A stretch of DNA of 64,000 nucleotides from Flavobacteriales bacterium (GTDB taxonomy: Bacteria > Bacteroidota > Bacteroidia > Flavobacteriales_F > PHOS-HE28), in the NCBI GenBank assembly GCA_016702645.1, contig JADJDP010000014.1, forward strand, positions 1 to 64,000, read 5' to 3'. Below, piece after piece: positions 47,303 through 56,002 of the stretch; the first letter of the stretch is position 1; every line of letters begins with the position of its first letter. The notes under the pieces are model-generated. The model worked only from the letters and a program-made list of their open reading frames with translations. It did no database searches and was not told where the DNA came from. A program made the position numbers and the translations under genes.

Positions 47303-49897
47303 TCATGGTGATAAGGCGCCGCTCACCCGCGAAAGTCGCCGACGCTTCATGAGCTTCTCCGCTTCCACCGCCCAGAAGATGAGGGTGGAGATCGCCAGGC
47401 AGAGGAGCAGCTCGAACGAGGTGAGCGGTTCCGTGCTGAATACCGTGTTGAGCGCGGGCACGTACACAATGGCCAGTTGCAGGATGATCGTGAGCGCCAC
47501 CGCACCGACCAGCGCTGGATTGCCGAAGAAGCGCATGGAGAAGAATGAGCGGCTCTCGCTGCGGATGGCCATCACATGCGCCATCTGGCTGAAGGCGAGC
47601 ACGGTGAAGACCATGGTCTGCCAGTGCTCCAGACCCGCGTGCAGGGACCATGCTTGCGTGCCCAGGCAAACGCCGCCTATCAGCAGGCCCACCCACAGGA
47701 TATGGATCCCGAGGCCATGTGCGAACACGCTTTCCCTTGGAGGTCGCGGCGGGCGTTGCATCACATCCCCTTCGGCAGGCTCACCGGCAAGTGCCAGTGC
47801 TGGCAGTCCATCGGTTACCAGGTTGATCCACAGGATATGGATGGGCAGGAGCGGTATGGGCATGCCCGCGAGCGATGCCAGGAAGATGACCCACAGCTCG
47901 CCGCTGTTCCCGGTCATGATGAACTTGAGGAACTTGCGGATGTTGTCGAAGATGTGCCGCCCTTCGCGCACCGCGCGGATGATGGTTGCGAAGTTGTCGT
48001 CCAGCAGGATCATGTGCGCCGCCTCCTTGCTCACATCGGTACCGGTGATGCCCATGGCCACGCCGATGTTGGCGTTCTTCAGCGCCGGTGCATCGTTCAC
48101 GCCATCACCGGTCATGGCTACATAGTGTCCTTGCTTCTGCAGCGCCTTCACGATGTTCAACTTCTGTTCGGGTGATACACGGGCATAGACGCGGATGCGC
48201 TCCACCTCCTGCTCGAACTCCTCAGCGGTCATCGCCGCCAGCTCTTTGCCGGTGACCACCCGGTGGTGCGCGGCGCGCAGGATGCCGATGGTGGTGGCGA
48301 TGCTGCGTGCGGTATGCGGGTGGTCGCCCGTGATCATCACCGGTACGATCCCCGCCGTATGGCAATCGGCGATGGCCTGATGCACTTCTTCGCGCGGCGG
48401 ATCCATCAGGCCTGCCAATCCGAGAAAGGTGAGTTGATCCTCGATCCCTTCGGAACGCAGCTCGGTGGGCAGGTGATCGATCACGCGGTACGCGAAGCCG
48501 AGGACCCGCATGCCCCCAACGGCCATGGCCTCGTTCTGCGCGTCGATCGTGATGGCATCGGGTAAGTCGCAACGCTCAAGCAAGCTTTCCACCGCGCCTT
48601 TGGTGAACACGATGAAGCGCTCACCGAAGGAATGCACAGTGCTCATCATCTTGCGGTCGGCATCGAAGGGCAATTCGCCAACGCGTGGGAAGTCATCAAG
48701 CTGCAAATCGTTCGCTGTGGGGGCCTTCCGTGTGAACTCGACCAAGGCCACTTCGGTAGGGTCGCCGGTGAGCACACCTTGTGCATCTTCACGCACATCC
48801 TGGTCCAGCGCCATCACCAGGTGCAGCAGTTCCGTGTTCGGAATGCCCACCAAAGCGCTTGGCTCTTCGGCGCTGAGATGGGTTTCCACCACCGTCATCC
48901 TGTTCTGCGTGAGGGTGCCGGTCTTGTCCGTGCAGATATAGGTGACCGAGCCGAGCGTCTCCACCGCGGGCAACTTGCGGATGAGCGCACGCCCACGCAC
49001 CAAGCGCCGCGCACCCAATGCCAGCGCCACGGTCACCACAGCGGGCAGCGCTTCGGGGATCGCGGCCACGGCCACACTGATCGCCAGCAGCAACATGTGC
49101 AAGGGCGCTTCGCCGCGCAACAGGCCGATCACGTACAGTACCACGGCCACCATGAGCACGATGTAAGAGAGCCGCTTGCCGAACTGCGCCAAGCGCTGTT
49201 GTAAGGGTGTGGCCGGTTCGTCCTGCTGGATCAATTGCGCGATTCGGCCCAGCTCGGTCTCCTCGCCAGTGGCCACTACCACAGCGGTACCGCGACCGTG
49301 ACTTACCAAGGTGCCCTTGAACACCATGTTCAACCGATCGCCCAGCGAAGCGCTCGCATCGGCAAGGGCATGCACATGTTTCTGCACACCGAGCGATTCA
49401 CCTGTGAGCGAGGCTTCCTGCACACGCAGGGTATGGGCTTCGAGCAGGCGCATGTCCGCCGTGATCATGTTGCCTGCTTCGAGCAACACCACATCGCCGG
49501 GTACCAGCATCGATGCAGGCATTTGCACCGGCTTGTCATCGCGCAGCACCGTTGCCGCGTGCGCGGCCATCTGCTTCAGGGCTTGAAGCGCCTTCTCCGC
49601 GCGGTACTCCTGAACGAAGCCCACCACCGCGTTCAGCAGGACAATGATGAGGATCACCACCGCGTCCTTCAGGTCACCGATCACGCCGGATATCACGGCG
49701 GCGACGATCAGGATCTGGATCATCACGTCCTTGAACTGCCGCAGGAACATGAGCCACGGCGGTATGCGGCGCCTCTCGGGCAGTTCGTTGGGGCCGTATT
49801 TCTTCAGCAAGTGCCCGGCCTTCGCCGAGCTCAATCCCTTGACGGCGCTCCCAAGGTGCTGCAGCGTTTCCTCGCTGCTCAGGGTATGCCAGGTCAT
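47303..49897 (-). CDS. Calcium-type P-type ATPase (P2A)
   Basis: The 864-residue ATPase has an N-terminal cation-ATPase domain, the actuator TGES motif (SLTGESLGVQ), M4 with PEALPAVVT, phosphorylation motif ICTDKTGTLT, the nucleotide-domain KGAVE, and TGDGVNDAPALK. M5-M6 carry NSGEL and WINLVTDGLPALAL, matching the SERCA site with Asn-x-x-Glu and Asn-Leu-Val-Thr-Asp, so Ca2+ is the likely ion. It exports Ca2+ from the cytoplasm. Its gene follows the CaCA antiporter gene by 9 bases and precedes FNT by 9 bases. The CaCA protein is also a Ca2+ exporter, suggesting a combined Ca2+ efflux unit. Confidence 0.92.
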   Translation of the reverse strand: MTWHTLSSEETLQHLGSAVKGLSSAKAGHLLKKYGPNELPERRRIPPWLMFLRQFKDVMIQILIVAAVISGVIGDLKDAVVILIIVLLNAVVGFVQEYRAEKALQALKQMAAHAATVLRDDKPVQMPASMLVPGDVVLLEAGNMITADMRLLEAHTLRVQEASLTGESLGVQKHVHALADASASLGDRLNMVFKGTLVSHGRGTAVVVATGEETELGRIAQLIQQDEPATPLQQRLAQFGKRLSYIVLMVAVVLYVIGLLRGEAPLHMLLLAISVAVAAIPEALPAVVTVALALGARRLVRGRALIRKLPAVETLGSVTYICTDKTGTLTQNRMTVVETHLSAEEPSALVGIPNTELLHLVMALDQDVREDAQGVLTGDPTEVALVEFTRKAPTANDLQLDDFPRVGELPFDADRKMMSTVHSFGERFIVFTKGAVESLLERCDLPDAITIDAQNEAMAVGGMRVLGFAYRVIDHLPTELRSEGIEDQLTFLGLAGLMDPPREEVHQAIADCHTAGIVPVMITGDHPHTARSIATTIGILRAAHHRVVTGKELAAMTAEEFEQEVERIRVYARVSPEQKLNIVKALQKQGHYVAMTGDGVNDAPALKNANIGVAMGITGTDVSKEAAHMILLDDNFATIIRAVREGRHIFDNIRKFLKFIMTGNSGELWVIFLASLAGMPIPLLPIHILWINLVTDGLPALALAGEPAEGDVMQRPPRPPRESVFAHGLGIHILWVGLLIGGVCLGTQAWSLHAGLEHWQTMVFTVLAFSQMAHVMAIRSESRSFFSMRFFGNPALVGAVALTIILQLAIVYVPALNTVFSTEPLTSFELLLCLAISTLIFWAVEAEKLMKRRRLSRVSGALSP

Positions 49898-49906
49898 GCT
49901 GGTGGA

Positions 49907-50899
49907 TCAATGCGCCGCGCGGTACAAATTGAACATCAACGCGATATAGAACAATACAATGACCAGCGTGTCCACACTGAAGACCCACCACACCTTGCGT
50001 TGCGGCTTGATCATCATGCCCAGCCCGGCCACGGCGGTCATGGCCACGGTGGCGAACACGCTCATAAGGTGCTGCGGTTCGATGGCCGCAAAGAGCGAAC
50101 CTTCCACATAGAAGAGATCGTCCACGGCGAGTATCAGGATGTTGAAGATGTTGCTGCCGAACAAGTTGCCCACGGCCATGTCGTATGATCCCAGGCGGAT
50201 GGCGGCGAAGGAGACCACCAGCTCCGGCAGCGAGGTGGCGGCAGCAAGGAAGGTGGTGCCAAAGAACGATGAACCCATGCCCGAAGCCTGAGCCAGCTGC
50301 TCACCGAAGTGAGGCAGGAAGAGCGCCGCACCGATGACCACCAGCGCGTGCAAGCCATAGGCACTGAACGCCGAACGCAAGGCCGACCTGTCGCGCTTGG
50401 GCACCGCGCCCGGTTCCACAGGCTGCTGCTGTTCGTACCGGAAGATGCCGTGGATCGCCAGCAGGTAGATGCCGATGATCACCGGTGTTAAAATGCTGAA
50501 CCAGCCGATCACCGGCAGCCAATGGCCCGCCACCAAGGCCGCCCCCGCAGCGGTGAGCAGGATGATGCCGAACAGCGCCGCCACCACATGCCCACTGCGC
50601 ACGAGCGATGAAAGCGGCCGCTTCAGGCGCACATCCAACAGCGAAAGCAACAGCAGATTGAACACGCAACTGCCGAACACATCTCCCGCAGCAAGATCCG
50701 GTGCCTTCACCACCGTAACCGCGCTGATGCCGGTCAAGAGTTCGGGGAGCGAAGTAACGGCGGCCATCAGGATCAAGCCCAGCCACGCACGGCCCCAACC
50801 GGTGAGTTCCGCAATGCGGTCGCCGTAGTAGGAGAGACGGCTGCCTGAAAAGACGATCAGGGCCGCACACGATAAAAAGCCTACGATGGTCCAAGTCAT
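49907..50899 (-). CDS. Calcium/sodium antiporter, CaCA family (YrbG-like)
   Basis: The 330-residue protein has ten or so membrane segments and both alpha repeats: AAVTSLPELLTGISAV with FGSCVFNLLLLSL (about 40-90), and LAAATSLPELVVSFAAI with FGSNIFNILILAVDD (about 210-265). These hold the ion-binding Glu and Asn residues. It exchanges Na+ or H+ for Ca2+. It is the first gene of the operon with the P-type ATPase and FNT channel, and is divergent from the universal stress protein gene. Confidence 0.93.
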   Translation of the reverse strand: MTWTIVGFLSCAALIVFSGSRLSYYGDRIAELTGWGRAWLGLILMAAVTSLPELLTGISAVTVVKAPDLAAGDVFGSCVFNLLLLSLLDVRLKRPLSSLVRSGHVVAALFGIILLTAAGAALVAGHWLPVIGWFSILTPVIIGIYLLAIHGIFRYEQQQPVEPGAVPKRDRSALRSAFSAYGLHALVVIGAALFLPHFGEQLAQASGMGSSFFGTTFLAAATSLPELVVSFAAIRLGSYDMAVGNLFGSNIFNILILAVDDLFYVEGSLFAAIEPQHLMSVFATVAMTAVAGLGMMIKPQRKVWWVFSVDTLVIVLFYIALMFNLYRAAH

Positions 50900-50992
50900 T
50901 CCCTGAACAACAATTCATGTTTCACAAGCTGGTGGCATGGTCGAACCGGTACCGGCGCCACCATGGCCAAGGTAGGGTGGCCAGTCGTGAAA

Positions 50993-51008
50993 GCTGACCG
51001 TGGTCAGC
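50993..51008. promoter_or_regulatory. Perfect palindrome in the CaCA-Usp divergent spacer
   Basis: gctgacc (50993-50999) and ggtcagc (51002-51008) form a 16-base dyad with a 2-base centre. It lies upstream of a TTACTTTG box (51028-51035) that resembles the -7 element of the Usp promoter. It is a candidate operator for a dimeric regulator; no regulator gene is adjacent. Confidence 0.5.
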
Positions 51009-51064
51009 ATGTCCCGCTTCCAAGCGATTACTTTGCAGTGCACGGTAAGCAGCACGCGTCGTAC

Positions 51065-51892
51065 ATGCACATCCTCATCCCCACCGATCTCAGCTCGAAT
51101 GCGCTGAACGCTGCCCTGTTCGCACTGGAACTCTATGGTGCGGAGGGCAACACCTTCACCCTTCTGCACTGCTACGCGATGCCGCGCCACGGCGAGAGCA
51201 TCCTGTGGAACATCGATGACCTCATGCGGAAGAATTCGGAGGAGGATCTATCCGAATTCGTGACCTCCCTGCGTGCGAAGCTGCCAGGCATGCGTCACCG
51301 ATTGGAGATGAAAAGCGAGCGCGGCTACCTGCCCGAGGTGATCAGCGTATACAAGAACCGGCCGAATGCGCCGGATTTGGTGGTAATGGGCACACAGGGT
51401 GCGACCGGTATCGAGCATGTGCTGATGGGGACCAACACCGCCGATGTGATCAAGCGCGGAGGCATGCCCGTGCTGGCCGTGCCTGCGCAAGCGGTATTCA
51501 AGCTGCCCAAGCACATCATCCTCACCGACGATAGTGACCCCGTGGATCCAGCCACCACCCGCGTGCTTCTGGACATTGTCAAGAGCACCGGTGCCATGGT
51601 CATCGTGCTGCGCATGATTAACGAGGATGTGCATGTAGGTCCGGAGGAACCGTCGGTCTGCTCCTTTGAAGCGGTGCTAAGTGCCGTGGCCCACGCACAT
51701 GTGTACATGGATGGCGAGGACCTTGCCGGTGTGCTGGACGATCAAATACGCCGGAGCGATGCGGAAATGCTTGCGGTGGTACACCGCGAACGCGGATGGG
51801 TGGAAGGGCTGTTCCACCGGAGTGCGGCCGCAAGGCTTGCGATGCACACACACGTGCCGATGCTGGTGTTGCAGCAACCGGTACTGCAGTAA
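51065..51892 (+). CDS. Universal stress protein (two Usp domains)
   Basis: The 275-residue protein has a first UspA domain (about 1-145, ILIPTDLSSNALNAALFAL, LVVMGTQGATGIEHVLMGTN) with the ATP-binding pattern G-2x-G-9x-G-T intact. A second, more diverged half (about 150-275) lacks that loop. Such proteins respond to starvation, redox or osmotic stress by unknown mechanisms. The ATG at 51065 is preferred; an upstream GTG/ATG at 50963 lies in the regulatory region. It is divergent from the Ca2+-efflux operon, which suggests shared control. Confidence 0.88.
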   Translation: MHILIPTDLSSNALNAALFALELYGAEGNTFTLLHCYAMPRHGESILWNIDDLMRKNSEEDLSEFVTSLRAKLPGMRHRLEMKSERGYLPEVISVYKNRPNAPDLVVMGTQGATGIEHVLMGTNTADVIKRGGMPVLAVPAQAVFKLPKHIILTDDSDPVDPATTRVLLDIVKSTGAMVIVLRMINEDVHVGPEEPSVCSFEAVLSAVAHAHVYMDGEDLAGVLDDQIRRSDAEMLAVVHRERGWVEGLFHRSAAARLAMHTHVPMLVLQQPVLQ

Positions 51893-51896
51893 GGAA

Positions 51897-51929
51897 CGAT
51901 CACCTCTTGCCCTGCAAGGTCTGTGATCG
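51897..51929. terminator. Nested hairpin after the Usp gene
   Basis: Outer arms cgatcac (51897-51903) and gtgatcg (51923-51929) enclose an inner stem cttgc / gcaag (51906-51910 with 51914-51918). There is no T run, so termination is uncertain. Confidence 0.45.
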
Positions 51930-51966
51930 CCACGATGGCCCACTTCCTCACCACCACCGATAATAG

Positions 51967-52350
51967 ATGACGACCCTCGCTGGGCTAGCGGTGCTGCTTG
52001 TGGGACTTTGGCTGATCGGTTTTGCAGCTTGGGTGTTGCTGGCGCCTGCTCGCGCAAAGGAGTTTCTCAGCCGCTTCGCCGGCTCGTTCCGGGCACACAC
52101 TATTGAAATGGTCCTGCGCATTGTTGCTGGTTGGGGCTTCATTCAATACGCCCCTGCCATGCGCTTCCCCGCGGTCGCGGAGATCTTCGGCTGGGTGCTG
52201 GTTGCATCGAGCGTGGTGCTACTGTTGCTACCCTGGCGCTTGCACAACCGTTTCGCTGCGCGTGTAATGCCATCCGTGTACCGGCACATCGCCATCTACG
52301 CGGTCTTGTCCTGTGCCCTTGGCATGTTGGTGTTGTATGCAGCGTACTAA
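51967..52350 (+). CDS. Small integral membrane protein, function unknown
   Basis: The 127-residue protein has about four membrane helices: residues 3-27 (LAGLAVLLVGLWLIGFAAWVL), about 45-62, 70-90 (IFGWVLVASSVVLLLLPW) and 105-126. Between the helices it carries basic loops (RAKEFLSRF, WRLHNRFAAR). No family is recognised with confidence. It lies 74 bases after the Usp gene on the same strand. Confidence 0.65.
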   Translation: MTTLAGLAVLLVGLWLIGFAAWVLLAPARAKEFLSRFAGSFRAHTIEMVLRIVAGWGFIQYAPAMRFPAVAEIFGWVLVASSVVLLLLPWRLHNRFAARVMPSVYRHIAIYAVLSCALGMLVLYAAY

Positions 52351-52572
52351 CGCCACCGCTTCAGGTTGCGCCCGCTGGTCGCTCATAGCGCGCGCCGAAT
52401 TGGACGAACGACGAGCCGCCAGCTATTAACGCAGCAGCACGGGGAACAAGCCTGCCACCTACATCTGGTACCGCGTGAATTGTTTTTGGGTGCTGCGGGC
52501 TACGTGAGCCCGTACAGCGATCCCGCCAAGGGATTTGCCGCACCCAACCCGTAAGCGCGATGCCCGCATAAG
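52351..52572. other. Stretch without a convincing gene
   Basis: Both strands hold short open frames (the longest about 60-75 codons) with no recognisable motif, start signal or typical composition. A strong hairpin follows at 52573-52603, so a small RNA or a gene remnant is possible, but nothing in the sequence decides it. Confidence 0.5.
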
Positions 52573-52603
52573 AGAACGCCCCGGCCATAGGCCGGGGCGT
52601 TCT
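52573..52603. terminator. Very stable hairpin
   Basis: A 14-bp perfect stem (52573-52586 with 52590-52603) with a 3-base loop, followed on the plus strand by ttcatcg. It would end transcription from the small membrane protein gene at 51967-52350 or from an unrecognised short transcript, and insulates the 46-residue gene downstream. Confidence 0.75.
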
Positions 52604-52650
52604 TCATCGCTGGCACGTGGGATCGAAGCTGTGTTGGACGACCTTTGAGC

Positions 52651-52791
52651 ATGAACGATGCAGCACTCATCATGATGCTCAGCACCTTCGCCATTGCGGG
52701 CGGGATGTGCAGTTACTTCTTCTACCGGGTGCTCACCGCCAAGCCCAAGCGGGAGCCAGACTCCTACGCTGACGATGACGACCAACAGTAG
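52651..52791 (+). CDS. 46-residue single-pass membrane peptide (MetS/CydX-like small subunit candidate)
   Basis: The short frame begins MNDAALIMMLSTFAIAGGMC, forms one membrane helix (about 5-26) and ends in a basic then acidic tail (KPKREPDSYADDDDQQ). The start region AxIMM and a Gly pair in the helix recall small subunits such as MetS of NSS transporters, which begin with AIIMM-like sequences. The similarity is weak and from memory. The stop is 3 bases before the stop of the convergent ClC gene. No NSS transporter gene is in the window. Confidence 0.5.
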   Translation: MNDAALIMMLSTFAIAGGMCSYFFYRVLTAKPKREPDSYADDDDQQ

Positions 52792-52794
52792 CGT

Positions 52795-54141
52795 TCATGG
52801 TGTGGATTCCGCGGATGTAGGCGGTACTCCATAGATGGAATGGCCGTTCAGGTATTTCGATACCAGGAACGAGAGTGCTGAAGCGATCATGAGCGGCACG
52901 AAGAGCGCGTAGCCACCAGTGATCTCGGCGATGAGGAAGATGGCCGTGAGCGGCACATGGATCGTGCCGCTGAGCACCGCGGCCATGCCCACCACCGTGA
53001 AGTTGACCTCATTGAGTTGGGCAATGCCCATGAGATTCACCGCGCGTGCGAAACTGAAGCCGAACATGGCCCCGACGAAAAGCGCCGGTCCGAACATGCC
53101 GCCGTTGCCGCCCGCGTTTATGGTGAGGCTCGCAGCCACGACCTTGAAGAGAAGCAGCCCTATGGCCAGAAGCACGATGCTCCATGCGCCCAGGTCCAGT
53201 TGCACCGGTGCCAGATAGGCCAGTGCTCCCGCATCACGGGCCAGCAGCAGGCGCACACTATCATAGCCCTCGCCGAACAAAGGAGGAAAGAAGAAGATCA
53301 TTACGCCGAGCAAGAGCGAACCGAGCACCGCCTTCGACCATGGGTTGGTAACGCGTACCATCCGCGCCGCTATCAGCTTGGCGGCACGTATGGTGTACAC
53401 GGCTACGACCGCACCGAGCAAAGCAAGCAGGACATAGTAGGGAAGAGAGGCCGCGCTCCACGAATCGGTTATCAATACGAACGGCTGCCCGAAGTTGATG
53501 AGCGAGGACAATAGGGTGGCCGACGCGGAGGCAATGAGCACCGGCACCACCAACGTCATGGCGTTGTTGACCAGGAGGATCTCCAACGCGAACACGGTGC
53601 CTGCGATCGTAGCGTTGAAAATGGCCGAAACGCCAGCTGCCGCGCCACTGGCCAGCAGGAGCATGCGTTCAGCGGTGCCGAACCGGAACCACCGGGCAGT
53701 ATTGCTTCCAATGGCAGCACCCGTAATGGCCAATGGCGCCTCCAAACCGGCCGAGCCGCCCATGCCCATGGTAACAATGCTGGTAACCACTTGCGACCAC
53801 ACCTTGTGCCGGGGCACCACACCAGCATTCAGGTTCACGTCCTTGAGGAGATTGGGCAAACCTCGCTCAAGGTCTCCCTTGAGGAAGAACCGCGTGATCC
53901 ACACCGAGGCCAGAATGCCGATGCACGGAATGAACAGCACAAGCCAGGAGTGGTCGCCGCTGAAGAGGATCCGGTTCGCCAGGCCGGTGGTGAGATGCAC
54001 GCCCTTCTTCAACGCCACCGCGCACAAGGAGGAAAGGAGACCAATGAGCACGCTGATGATGACGAGCGAGGTGCGGTCGCCCAGATAGCGGCGTCGCCAG
54101 ATCCGCATCCGGGCAGGGCTACGGCGCAGGATGGGGAACAT
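52795..54141 (-). CDS. ClC family chloride channel/transporter
   Basis: The 448-residue protein has about 10-12 membrane helices and no C-terminal CBS domains. The ClC signatures are GGSAGLEAPLAITGAAIG (GKEGP-like, with the gating Glu retained as GLEAP), GGNGGMFGPALFVGAMFG (GxFxP) and GTIHVPLTAIFLIAEIT. The usual GSGIP segment is replaced by ERGLPNLLKDV, as in other Bacteroidota members. It could be a Cl-/H+ exchanger or a channel; the sequence does not settle this. ATG 54141 fits the family start. It is convergent with the 46-residue peptide gene and downstream of ggt. Confidence 0.9.
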   Translation of the reverse strand: MFPILRRSPARMRIWRRRYLGDRTSLVIISVLIGLLSSLCAVALKKGVHLTTGLANRILFSGDHSWLVLFIPCIGILASVWITRFFLKGDLERGLPNLLKDVNLNAGVVPRHKVWSQVVTSIVTMGMGGSAGLEAPLAITGAAIGSNTARWFRFGTAERMLLLASGAAAGVSAIFNATIAGTVFALEILLVNNAMTLVVPVLIASASATLLSSLINFGQPFVLITDSWSAASLPYYVLLALLGAVVAVYTIRAAKLIAARMVRVTNPWSKAVLGSLLLGVMIFFFPPLFGEGYDSVRLLLARDAGALAYLAPVQLDLGAWSIVLLAIGLLLFKVVAASLTINAGGNGGMFGPALFVGAMFGFSFARAVNLMGIAQLNEVNFTVVGMAAVLSGTIHVPLTAIFLIAEITGGYALFVPLMIASALSFLVSKYLNGHSIYGVPPTSAESTP

Positions 54142-54223
54142 GCTGGGCAAGGTAGCCCCATCTCCGAACCAAGTGGCCCGCCGGTCATGGGTTGAGGACG
54201 AAAGACCAAAGGGATCGCGGACG

Positions 54224-55927
54224 TCAATATCCGCCAGCAGCATCGTCGCCGCGCGGATCAGCCCCGCCCTCCAATCGTCCATCCGGCAGCACACATATCG
54301 CATCCACCTGGCCAATGGACTCGCGAACCACCAACCGATGGCCAATTCGCGCGAGCACTGCACTGTCCGAATGGGCAATGGCGCCTGCTTCCTGCTGGAT
54401 CGCATCTGGCAGCCATTGATGGTGGAAGCGCGGTGCGCTCACGGCTGACTGCATGTTCATGTCGTGGTCGACAACATTCAACAGCACCTGGAAAACCGAG
54501 GTGGGGATGGTGGAGCCTCCGGGTGTGCCCAGCACCATGAACAAGGCCCCATCCCGTGTCACAATCGTGGGCGTCATGGAAGACAGCATGCGCTTGCCCG
54601 GTGCTATGGCGTTGGCCTCCCCGCCCACCAGTCCGTAGGCGTTGGGCGCGCCAGGCGCTAGGCTGAAGTCGTCCATCTCATTGTTCAGCAGGAATCCTGC
54701 GCCTCCCACCACCACATGCGAACCATAACGACCATTGAGGGTGGTGGTGCACGACACCGCGTTGCCCATGGCATCGACGATGGAGAAATGGGTGGTCTCC
54801 TCGTGCTCCACAGGCACACCAGCTTCGACCATCGCGCTGGGCGTTGCGCGCCGTGGATCGAAGTCGCTCATGCGCCGGTGCACGTAGGCCGAATCCACGA
54901 GTGCCGCAACGGGCACACAAACCCTGTCGGGGTCGCCCATATAGCTAGCGCGGTCGGCGTAGGCCCGTCGCTCCGCCTCCACCATGCGATGCACCGTTGC
55001 CACCTGCTGCCAACCTGCGCCCTGCACATCCATCGGTTCCATGGCGGCAAGCAGTTGCGCGAGCAGCACACCACCGCTGCTGGGCGGACCCACGCCGTGG
55101 ATATCAAGTCCACGGTAACGACTGTGCACGGGTGCTCGCCACACGGGACGGTATGCGACCAGGTCGGATTTGGTGATCAACCCGGCGCCACGCTGCATCT
55201 CCGCTACGATCAGATCGGCGGTGGTCAACGCGTAGAACTCATCAGGCCCGTTATCGCGGATGCGTGCGAGCGTGGCGGCCAGTTCAGGCAGCTGTATCGT
55301 GTCGCCGACGCTCCAATGTGCCCGCTCGTCGTAGGTGCTGTTCTGCGTACTGTATGAACGCAATGCAGGCAGAGCCCCGTTCAACCACGAAGCCTCCAAG
55401 GCGGTGAGGGAGAAACCCTGTGCGGCGAGGTCGATGGCGGGTTGGATCAACCGCTGCATGGGCAACGTGCCCAAGCTGTCGTGCGCCGCATGCAGTCCGG
55501 CGACCGCGCCCGGCACTCCGGCTGCCCTATGTCCGTGCTGGCTCATGGCCGTGTCCACGGCACCAGCATCGTTCACATACATGTCCCGCGATGCCGCCAG
55601 TGGCGCTGTCTCGCGGAAATCCAATGTCCGCACAGTGCCATCGGATGAACGCATGACCATGAAGCCACCACCGCCGATGTTGCCAGCCCAGGGCAGCACC
55701 ACGGCCAGCGCATAATGCACGGCGACCGCTGCATCCACAGCGTTCCCACCATCGCGGAGGACAGCCACACCCACCTCTGTGGCCAATGGATGCGCGGATA
55801 CCACCATGGCATGCTCGGTGACGAGCCCGGGCACTTGTTCGCGCACCCCGCGCCCGGGGCCGCATGCCGGAAAACACACGAGCAGGAACATCCCGGCTTG
55901 CAGGAGCGATCGCTTGGGCACATCCAT
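54224..55927 (-). CDS. ggt: Gamma-glutamyltransferase (lipoprotein-type)
   Basis: The 567-residue protein has a signal with a lipobox-like end (LLVCFPAC, Cys22), so it is probably a membrane-anchored periplasmic lipoprotein. The large-subunit start is EHAMVVSAHPLATEVGVAVL; the autocleavage site is before Thr378 in HEETTHFSIVDAMGN, and substrate-site GKRMLSSMTPTIV and GTPGGSTIPTSVFQVLLN are present. GGT cleaves gamma-glutamyl bonds, for example of glutathione, to release or transfer glutamate. It is 75 bases away from the divergent GCS2-type ligase gene, so synthesis and cleavage of gamma-glutamyl compounds are neighbours. Confidence 0.93.
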   Translation of the reverse strand: MDVPKRSLLQAGMFLLVCFPACGPGRGVREQVPGLVTEHAMVVSAHPLATEVGVAVLRDGGNAVDAAVAVHYALAVVLPWAGNIGGGGFMVMRSSDGTVRTLDFRETAPLAASRDMYVNDAGAVDTAMSQHGHRAAGVPGAVAGLHAAHDSLGTLPMQRLIQPAIDLAAQGFSLTALEASWLNGALPALRSYSTQNSTYDERAHWSVGDTIQLPELAATLARIRDNGPDEFYALTTADLIVAEMQRGAGLITKSDLVAYRPVWRAPVHSRYRGLDIHGVGPPSSGGVLLAQLLAAMEPMDVQGAGWQQVATVHRMVEAERRAYADRASYMGDPDRVCVPVAALVDSAYVHRRMSDFDPRRATPSAMVEAGVPVEHEETTHFSIVDAMGNAVSCTTTLNGRYGSHVVVGGAGFLLNNEMDDFSLAPGAPNAYGLVGGEANAIAPGKRMLSSMTPTIVTRDGALFMVLGTPGGSTIPTSVFQVLLNVVDHDMNMQSAVSAPRFHHQWLPDAIQQEAGAIAHSDSAVLARIGHRLVVRESIGQVDAICVLPDGRLEGGADPRGDDAAGGY

Positions 55928-56002
55928 GGCGCCCAAAAGATCGGCACGGCTCGGCGCATTTCCACAGTAGGCGAAGCCGGGATCGCACGGTATCTTGTCC
56001 AC

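Noticed and set aside
52366..52554. A 62-codon plus-strand frame before the 14-bp hairpin
   Set aside because: No motif, start context or coding-like composition; it could be a remnant but cannot be supported as a gene.
55715..56002. N-terminal extension of the GCS2 ligase to 55715
   Set aside because: It overlaps the divergent ggt signal-peptide region antisense and has no similarity; the family starts at 56003.
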